DNA of 40,138 nt, from contig QBLX01000001.1 in assembly GCA_003241825.1 (NCBI GenBank), forward strand, positions 1 through 40,138. The letters are read 5' to 3'. Each line of letters begins with the position of its first letter. The stretch's first letter is position 1. Positions 34,792 through 40,138 of the stretch are shown one piece after another. The notes beneath the pieces are model-generated. The model had not been told where the DNA came from and made no database searches. It was given only the letters and a program-made list of their open reading frames with translations. The stretch is from Alphaproteobacteria bacterium. GTDB taxonomy: Bacteria; Pseudomonadota; Alphaproteobacteria; Caulobacterales; Caulobacteraceae. The translations under genes were made by a program, and so were the position numbers.

Positions 34792-35103
34792 CGACCGGGA
34801 ACGGCCAGGATAAAGGCCTACTTGTCAGAGGTCGAACAGGCACTGGCCGCCCTTGGATCTGCCGAAGCGAGGGCTGGAACGCGTCTTGAAGCGACCGCTG
34901 CCGCCGAAGATCAGGTCGCCCTCGCGACACGCCGCTATCGTGCAGGCGTGTCCCCCTTCATCGACGTCCTCGCGGCAAGGCGTGCGGCGGCGGACGCTGA
35001 AGCCGAGCATGCCACCGCCGCTGGCCAGGCCCTTTCGGCCTATGCCCGCTTAAACGCCGCCGCCGGATTGGGCGGACAGGCAAACGCGGCTCCTGCAATC
35101 TGA
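34792..35103 (+). pseudogene. C-terminal remnant of a TolC/NodT-type outer-membrane efflux protein
   Basis: An open stretch of about 103 codons with the typical C-terminal end of outer-membrane factors of RND efflux pumps: YLSEVEQALAALGSAEARA, then ALATRRYRAGVSPFIDVLAARRAA and AGQALSAYARLNAAAGLGG. Full-length members have about 450-500 residues, so the first three quarters are missing; a stop codon closes the frame at 34789, right after xylD. A TTG at 34822 could in principle start a short protein, but such a fragment lacks the barrel and would not be functional. No pump genes are adjacent. I read it as the scar of a deletion or insertion that joined the xyl region to new sequence. Confidence 0.8.
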
Positions 35104-35189
35104 GCGCCCGACGGCTGATCGCAACCGGTTGCTCAAAACCGCGAAATCAGGTGGAGCTCAGCTGAGCGGCACCGTACGCCCGTCGCGCC

Positions 35190-36068
35190 TCAGTGTCGGG
35201 AAGGAGAGGCGAAGGCCGTCACCAGCCAGACCTTTCCAGCCATCATCACCCCCCGACCTTCTGTGTAGTGGCGAGCGAACATGGTCTGCAAATCGTCCCG
35301 CACGCTGAGCCGCAGGCTCTCGGTCTGATCCTCCATCAACCGACCAGCAGCCAGAGATGACATCGCGAAATTCATTGCCGACCCGGGCGTTCCACCCGCT
35401 CCGCCGATTGGCTGAAGACCCTCGTAGGAGACGATGTCGATGTCCGTGAAGCCAGCCTCGATGAGGACGCTCGCGAGATAGTCGGTGTCCTCGAATGCGA
35501 ATGGACCCGGAGCACGCGGCACAGCCGGCGGCACCTCGATGTGACGTCGCAGCACGCCCATCATCTCCATCATCCAGGGATTGTCGCGGGGTGGCCCCCA
35601 GACAGCGAGGTCAATCCGCCCGCCGGACGTCAGGCACCCATGCAGGTTCCTGAAGGCTTCGACCGGATGCGGGAAGAACATGCTGCCGAAGCGGGATACC
35701 ATCCGGTCGAATGTCGCTCTCGGCCGGTAGATGGCCGCGTCAACGTACTCGAATTGAACGTTGCGCAGGTTGGCGGCTTCCGCCCTTTTCTTAGCCTGGC
35801 CGACCAGATCGGGCGAGATATCGATGCCGGTCACAGACCCGGTCGGGCCAACGAGGACGCCCATCTCGAGACTGGTCGCACCGCCTCCACAGCCGAGGTC
35901 GAGAACACGTTCGCCGCTACCGATAGCCGCTTTGGCCAGAAGGGCGGATCCGATGGGCGCAATCATCGACTCGAACTGATCGATACCGGCCAGCCAGCGG
36001 GCCCCCATCTCTCCGGCCCAGTCCTCGCCCGGAGGCGCCGTGGGAAGGTCGATCCGTGTGTTCTGCAT
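35190..36068 (-). CDS. Class I SAM-dependent methyltransferase (UbiE/Methyltransf_11-like)
   Basis: A soluble methyltransferase of 292 residues. The SAM-binding motif I is VLDLGCGGGATSLEMG, followed by VTGIDISPDLVGQAKKRAEA and the acidic YVDAAIY motif; FDRMVSRFGSMFFPHPVEAFRNL is the usual post-motif region, and the C-terminus is helical. The substrate is not evident. The ATG at 36068 is preceded by GGAG at seven bases; upstream in-frame codons to 36155 lack this and would overlap the end of the small bd-oxidase gene. It lies 34 bases downstream of that gene on the same strand, so read-through from the oxidase operon is possible. It has no evident functional link to the pectin or pentose genes. 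Confidence 0.85.
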   Translation of the reverse strand: MQNTRIDLPTAPPGEDWAGEMGARWLAGIDQFESMIAPIGSALLAKAAIGSGERVLDLGCGGGATSLEMGVLVGPTGSVTGIDISPDLVGQAKKRAEAANLRNVQFEYVDAAIYRPRATFDRMVSRFGSMFFPHPVEAFRNLHGCLTSGGRIDLAVWGPPRDNPWMMEMMGVLRRHIEVPPAVPRAPGPFAFEDTDYLASVLIEAGFTDIDIVSYEGLQPIGGAGGTPGSAMNFAMSSLAAGRLMEDQTESLRLSVRDDLQTMFARHYTEGRGVMMAGKVWLVTAFASPSRH

Positions 36069-36102
36069 CACCGGTCTCCAAAAGCGGCTTAAATGTTCCG
36101 AC

Positions 36103-36216
36103 CTAGGCCTTGAGCCAGGTGCGTATGATGAAGGCAACGGCCCCAAGTGCAGCAACGCTCATGACCCAGATCGCCGCCATCCACGCCAGTCGCTTCCAGA
36201 GAGGGGCCTCATCCAT
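36103..36216 (-). CDS. DUF2474-like small membrane protein of the bd oxidase operon (37 residues)
   Basis: A single-helix membrane protein of 37 residues. It begins MDEAPLWKRLAWM, continues with a hydrophobic segment (about 14-31), and ends in the basic IRTWLKA. The pattern of a short acidic start, LWKRL and one helix is that of DUF2474 proteins, found at the end of cyanide-insensitive bd oxidase operons and comparable to CydX of E. coli, which stabilises the oxidase. The ATG shares its A with the cydB stop (TGATG), showing translational coupling. A role as accessory subunit is inferred from position and family. It is short enough to be missed by routine gene calling. Confidence 0.85.
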   Translation of the reverse strand: MDEAPLWKRLAWMAAIWVMSVAALGAVAFIIRTWLKA

Positions 36217-37241
36217 CAGTGGTATCCATGGGTGCCCACCTTCCCGCGGAAGACCCAGTAGGCCCAGGCGGTATAGGCGAGGATGACGGGAATGATGATG
36301 ACTGTTCCGACCAGCATGAATATCTGGCTCGATGCCGGAGCCGCGGCCTCCCAGATCGTGATCTGGTCCGGTACGATGTAAGGAAAGATGCTGATCCCCA
36401 GACCTGCAAACCCGAGCAGGAACAGACCCAGGGCGATGGCAAACGGAAGACGCTCAGACCCGGCCTTCAGGCTATGGAAATAGAAGAAGCTGGCGACGAC
36501 GACGAGGATCGGGACCTGAGCAGTCAGGAAGATTCCCGGCATCTCGAACCAGCGCTGCCAATAGGCATAGTCGAGAAAGGGAGTGGCAGCGGAGACGGCA
36601 GCCATGCCGACCAGGGTCGCAACACCAAGGATGCGCGCGAGGCGAAAGGCATGTCTCTGGGCTGTGCCCTCGACCTTCCAGATCAGCCACGTCGCACCAA
36701 GCAGCGCATAGCCCGCAACGACGCCAATTCCAGTCAGCAGACTGAAGGGCGTCAACCAGTCGAGCCAATTTCCTGCATAGGCCCAGCCACCGGCCTGAAC
36801 ACTCTCGACCACCGTAATCCCTTGAAGGATCGCCCCCAGGATCATGCCCTGAGCCATGGCGGAAACTACAGACCCGAGCGTGAAGGCCACGTCCCAGAGC
36901 GCCCTGTGGCGCGGGTCACGCCAGCGGAATTCGAAGGCGACCCCACGAAACACCAATCCGAGCAGCATCGCGATCATCAGCGGATAGGTCGCAGGAAGTA
37001 TGATTCCGTAGGCCAGCGGAAACGCTGCGAACAGACCTCCGCCCCCCAGCACCAGCCAGGTCTCGTTGCCGTCCCAGACCGGAGCGATCGAGTTCATCGC
37101 CTGGTCCCTTTCTTCGCCAACGGCAAAGAAGGGAAACAGGATGCCGATCCCGAGATCGAAGCCGTCCATCACCACATAGGCAAAGACAGCAAAGGCGATG
37201 ATGAAGGCCCAGATGACCGTCAGATCGAACGCAAATGTCAT
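36216..37241 (-). CDS. cydB: Cytochrome bd-type quinol oxidase subunit II
   Basis: The second integral membrane subunit of a bd-type terminal oxidase, 341 residues with about eight or nine helices. Family features are AYVVMDGFDLGIGILFPF near the N-terminus, APVWDGNETWLVLGGGGLFAAFPLAY, and FRGVAFEFRWRD. It lies three bases after cydA on the same strand and is followed by a coupled 37-residue protein, giving the order A-B-X-like. Together with the short Q-loop of the partner, this suggests the cyanide-insensitive (Cio) type. The oxidase reduces oxygen to water with electrons from quinol and lets cells respire at low oxygen or with inhibited haem-copper oxidases. Confidence 0.94.
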   Translation of the reverse strand: MTFAFDLTVIWAFIIAFAVFAYVVMDGFDLGIGILFPFFAVGEERDQAMNSIAPVWDGNETWLVLGGGGLFAAFPLAYGIILPATYPLMIAMLLGLVFRGVAFEFRWRDPRHRALWDVAFTLGSVVSAMAQGMILGAILQGITVVESVQAGGWAYAGNWLDWLTPFSLLTGIGVVAGYALLGATWLIWKVEGTAQRHAFRLARILGVATLVGMAAVSAATPFLDYAYWQRWFEMPGIFLTAQVPILVVVASFFYFHSLKAGSERLPFAIALGLFLLGFAGLGISIFPYIVPDQITIWEAAAPASSQIFMLVGTVIIIPVILAYTAWAYWVFRGKVGTHGYH

Positions 37242-37244
37242 GAC

Positions 37245-38657
37245 CTACTCCGCAGGCTGGTTTGCGCCGCTCAGGGCGGCAGCCGGTGTGATCCCAGCGG
37301 ATCGTATCGGCGTCTGCGGTGGCTCGGTTTCATGGGCTTGGGGGGTGTGCCCCATCAGCTTGAGCAGGTACCAGACCCCCGCCCCGAACACTGCAAAATA
37401 CACAACCACAAAGGCGATCAGCGACGCAGCGACCGCAGGGGCGGCGAGCGGGGAATGCGACTGTCCAGTGAGAAGCTGACCATAGACCGTATAGGGCTGA
37501 CGCCCGACCTCGGTAGTAATCCAGCCAGCAATGACAGCCACGAACCCGGTCGGCCCCATCAGAATCGCAAGCCGGTGCAGCAGCGGCCAGTCGTAGAGTG
37601 ACCGGCGCGCACGAGCGATCAGGCTGAGCAGCCCCAACCCCAGCATTGCGAAACCGAGGCCAACCATCACGCGGAACGACCAGAAGACGATGGCTACAGG
37701 AGGTTCGCGGTCGTCAGGAATCGTGTCGAGCCCGGCCAGCGGCGCGTTAGGGTCATGCTTCAGGATTAGGGACGAGGCCTTGGGGATCTCTATCGCATAG
37801 TCGACGCGCTTTTCGGCGCTGTTGGGGATGCCGAACAGGATCAGAGGCGCGCCGTCGGGGTGGCTTTCGTAATGGCCTTCCATGGCCATGACCTTGGCGG
37901 GCTGATGCTCAAGTGTATTGAGGCCGTGCAGGTCTCCAGCAAAAATCTGGATAGGTGCCACGATCGCAGCCATCCACATGGCCATCGAGAACATCTTGCG
38001 CGCATAGGGGTTGGTCCGGTCCTTGAGCAAGTGCCAGGCACCTACGGCCCCGACGACCAGCGATGTCGTCAGATACGATGCGATCAGGGTGTGCAGTAGT
38101 CGGTAAGGGAAGCTGGGATTGAAGATGATATCCAGCCAGGATCCGGCTGGAACGAACTGGCCCGCCGCGTTGATGTCGAAGCCGGTGGGCGTCTGCATCC
38201 AGCTGTTCACGCTCAGGATCCAGGTGGCCGAGATGAAGGTGCCCAGGGCAACCATACAGGTGGCCACGAAATGCAGCTTCCTGCCGACCTTGCTCATCCC
38301 GAACAGCATCACGCCGAGGAATCCGGCCTCAAGGAAGAAGGCAGTCAGGACCTCATAGGCCATAAGCGGACCCAGCACGGGTCCGGTCTTCACCGAGAAC
38401 ACCGACCAGTTGGTCCCGAACTGATAGGACATGACGATGCCGGACACGACGCCCATGGCGAACACGACAGCAAAGACCTTCAGCCAGTATCTGAACAGGT
38501 CCAGATAGACGGGCTTTCCTGTCTTCAGCCAAAGCCCCTCAAGCACGGCGAGATAGCTGGCGAGCCCTATCGAAAAGGACGGAAAGATGAAGTGGAAGCT
38601 GACCGTGAAAGCGAACTGGATGCGCGCGAGCAGAACAGCGTCGAGATTGTCAAACAC
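37245..38657 (-). CDS. cydA: Cytochrome bd-type quinol oxidase subunit I (short Q-loop, Cio-like)
   Basis: The haem-bearing subunit of the bd oxidase, 470 residues. The N-terminal RIQFAFTVSFHFIFPSFSIG contains the conserved haem-ligand His22; a second haem-ligand-type His lies in PYRLLHTLIASYL. The quinol site GDLHGLNTLEHQPAKVMAMEGH is recognisable in two parts (GDLHG and QPAKVMAMEG). The Q-loop is short compared with the roughly 520-residue E. coli protein, which is the feature of the cyanide-insensitive subgroup. It is the first gene of the operon, 62 bases downstream of the SulP gene on the same strand. I saw no full FNR or FixK site before it, only a TTGAT half-site near 38697. Confidence 0.94.
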   Translation of the reverse strand: MFDNLDAVLLARIQFAFTVSFHFIFPSFSIGLASYLAVLEGLWLKTGKPVYLDLFRYWLKVFAVVFAMGVVSGIVMSYQFGTNWSVFSVKTGPVLGPLMAYEVLTAFFLEAGFLGVMLFGMSKVGRKLHFVATCMVALGTFISATWILSVNSWMQTPTGFDINAAGQFVPAGSWLDIIFNPSFPYRLLHTLIASYLTTSLVVGAVGAWHLLKDRTNPYARKMFSMAMWMAAIVAPIQIFAGDLHGLNTLEHQPAKVMAMEGHYESHPDGAPLILFGIPNSAEKRVDYAIEIPKASSLILKHDPNAPLAGLDTIPDDREPPVAIVFWSFRVMVGLGFAMLGLGLLSLIARARRSLYDWPLLHRLAILMGPTGFVAVIAGWITTEVGRQPYTVYGQLLTGQSHSPLAAPAVAASLIAFVVVYFAVFGAGVWYLLKLMGHTPQAHETEPPQTPIRSAGITPAAALSGANQPAE

Positions 38658-38719
38658 TAAAGGTGGCCTTGTATGCCGGCGAAGCCGACGAAAAGATTGA
38701 TGATTCAGCAGACATGAAT

Positions 38720-40138
38720 TCAGTGGCCATTGGATGGGACAGGCACAGCCAGTCGGTCGGCACGCGAGGCTTCTCCCGCGAGCTCGTCAAAGGCCTGGTG
38801 CTGGGACAGGAAAACTCGGCCCCCCAGCGCTTCCAGCAGATGGGAGCGTTGGAGCGCATCCATGACGGGGCCTTTCACCTCTGAAAGGTGAAGCTGGACG
38901 CCGGCGTCGGCCATGCGAAGGTTGATAGCCTCAAGGCTCTCCAGAGCAGAGGCATCGATGCCGTTCACCGCTGAACACATCAGAACGAGATGTTGCAGGT
39001 CGCGATGTTCCGCGACCTGTTCCAGCACGAACTCCTCCAGCCAGCGGGCATTGAGGTAGGTCAGGCTTTCGTCGATCCGGATCGTCAGGATGCGCGGGTC
39101 CGTGATCACCGCATGTCGCTTCACATTGCGGAAATGCTCCGTGTCCGGGACCCGGCCCACGATTGCCGCATGAGGCCGGGATGCCCGCCACAGGTAGAGC
39201 GCCAGGCTGAGGACCACGCCCGACACGACACCGGGCTCGACCCCGGCCAGCAGGGTCACGGCGATCGTCGTGATCAGGGCTGCGAAGTCCGGCTTCGAGA
39301 ACCGCCAGACCGTGCGGGGCGTCTTGAAGTCCACGAGGCTGAGCACGGCAACGATGATGGTCGCCGCCAGGGTGGCTATGGGCAGCGCATAGAGCAGCGG
39401 GGTCAGCAGCAGGGCTGCGACAAGGATGCCGACCGCGGTGAAGGCACCCGCTGCAGGGGTCTCGGCACCGGCATCGAAATTCACGACTGATCGTGCGAAT
39501 CCACCCGTGACAGGGTAACCGCCCGAGAAGGCGGCCGCGACATTGGCGGCACCGAGCCCGATCAGTTCCTGGTTCGGGCTGATCCGCTGGCGGCGCTTCG
39601 CTGCGAGCGTCTGGGCGACAGACACCGACTCGACGAAACCGATGACCGCGATCAGCAGGGCGGGGACCGCCAGTTGCTGCCAGAGCGCAAGATCGATCAA
39701 GGGCACGGTGAATGGGGGCAGGCTTTGAGGGATGGTCCCGACAACCTTCACCCCCTGCGCTTCGAGATCGAACAGGATCACAGCGACGGTCGAGACCGCG
39801 ATCGCCGCAATCGGTCCCGCCTTGGCAATCAGGTCTGCAGGCCGGGCAGCAAGCCCCAAGCCCGTCAAGAGCGGCTTCAGTCCCTTTCGCACCCAGAACA
39901 GAAAGGCGGCACTGGTCACGCCTATAACCAGGGTGGGAACGTTGGTGTCACCGAGGTTTGCGATGAGGGTCGTGATCAGTTCCGGCAAGGCCTCGCCGCT
40001 GGCTCCGATGCCGAGGATGGATTTCAGCTGGCTCGTGGCGATGATGATGCCGCTTGCCGTGATGAAGCCAGAGACCACGGGATGCGAGAGCAGATTACCG
40101 AGGAAGCCAAGCCTCAGCACACCCATCACGATCAGGAT
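38720..40138 (-). CDS. SulP-family anion transporter with STAS domain (5' end outside window)
   Basis: An inner-membrane anion transporter, cut by the right edge of the window. About 472 codons remain; full members usually have 550-600 residues, so roughly 100 N-terminal residues lie beyond 40138. The membrane part shows MGVLRLGFLGNLLSHPVVSGF, FITASGIIIATSQL and the late GGYPVTGGFARS-type motif (AAFSGGYPVTGGFARSVVN). The STAS domain occupies about the last 130 residues (ILTIRIDESLTYLNARWLEE, LVLMCSAVNGIDASALESL). The substrate may be sulfate or bicarbonate; sequence alone does not decide it. The first codons in the window continue an open frame, so no start codon should be assigned here. Confidence 0.92.
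   Translation of the reverse strand: MLIVMGVLRLGFLGNLLSHPVVSGFITASGIIIATSQLKSILGIGASGEALPELITTLIANLGDTNVPTLVIGVTSAAFLFWVRKGLKPLLTGLGLAARPADLIAKAGPIAAIAVSTVAVILFDLEAQGVKVVGTIPQSLPPFTVPLIDLALWQQLAVPALLIAVIGFVESVSVAQTLAAKRRQRISPNQELIGLGAANVAAAFSGGYPVTGGFARSVVNFDAGAETPAAGAFTAVGILVAALLLTPLLYALPIATLAATIIVAVLSLVDFKTPRTVWRFSKPDFAALITTIAVTLLAGVEPGVVSGVVLSLALYLWRASRPHAAIVGRVPDTEHFRNVKRHAVITDPRILTIRIDESLTYLNARWLEEFVLEQVAEHRDLQHLVLMCSAVNGIDASALESLEAINLRMADAGVQLHLSEVKGPVMDALQRSHLLEALGGRVFLSQHQAFDELAGEASRADRLAVPVPSNGH

Noticed and set aside
34781-34800. TCCCGG...CCGGGA repeat after xylD as terminator
   Set aside because: The stem is only six bases and no T-run follows.
35156-35167. Perfect 12-base palindrome GCTCAGCTGAGC between the efflux remnant and the methyltransferase
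   Set aside because: It has no loop or T-run, occurs once, and lies between convergent gene ends; probably chance or remnant sequence.
38690-38710. FNR/FixK box before cydA
   Set aside because: Only the half-site TTGAT is present; the second half does not match.
1-40138. CRISPR array, insertion sequence or phage genes
   Set aside because: No regular direct repeats, transposase or integrase motifs, or phage structural proteins are visible anywhere in the window.

Overview
The window looks like chromosome of a GC-rich alphaproteobacterium of the Caulobacteraceae (Brevundimonas/Caulobacter type). The main reasons are a complete set of Weimberg-pathway proteins that closely resemble my recollection of Caulobacter crescentus XylX, XylB, XylE, XylA, XylC and XylD, a large TonB-dependent receptor beside polysaccharide enzymes, and LacI-type regulation. 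No search or alignment was run; family calls come from motifs and remembered family features.

Layout. (1) 208-5243, minus strand: a secreted M17 aminopeptidase, a zinc-ribbon methyltransferase, and a response regulator/histidine kinase pair. (2) 5426-23215: a pectin/rhamnogalacturonan-type utilisation locus with a 1269-residue LamG enzyme of unknown specificity, two long Tat-exported PL10-like pectate lyases around a DUF4861-like protein, a 1134-residue TonB-dependent receptor, a GH43 glycosidase, and a 1001-residue beta-helix plus barrel-like enzyme. (3) 23289-34780: a LacI regulator, then a tightly packed operon xylX-xylB-xylE-xylA-xylC-mutarotase-pectate lyase, an opposing GntR gene, and the divergent pentonate dehydratase xylD. 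(4) 34792-40138: the tail of an outer-membrane efflux protein gene (remnant), a methyltransferase, a cyanide-insensitive-type bd oxidase operon (cydA, cydB and a 37-residue DUF2474-like protein), and a SulP transporter cut by the window edge.

How the genes work together (inference). Secreted lyases and hydrolases cut pectin at the cell surface and in the periplasm, and the TonB receptor imports the oligomers. Pentoses freed from side chains enter by XylE, are mutarotated, oxidised by XylB, hydrolysed by XylC, dehydrated by XylD and XylX, and oxidised by XylA to 2-oxoglutarate. No genes for galacturonate or unsaturated galacturonide catabolism are in the window, so that part must lie elsewhere.

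The least expected signal is regulatory. An identical 11-mer, ACCGGTGTCAT, forming one half of a palindrome, lies in four intergenic regions in front of four pectin-locus genes, at two repeating distances from the start codons. A second element (TATGATNATA) lies in front of the receptor, the beta-helix enzyme and the gntR/xylD pair. A third, separate LacI-type operator, ATGTTACCGCTAACAT, lies between the lacI gene and xylX. No gene-free stretch exceeds 300 bases. The first 207 bases, 1822-2096, 9236-9439 and 18087-18319 show no gene or RNA that I can support.
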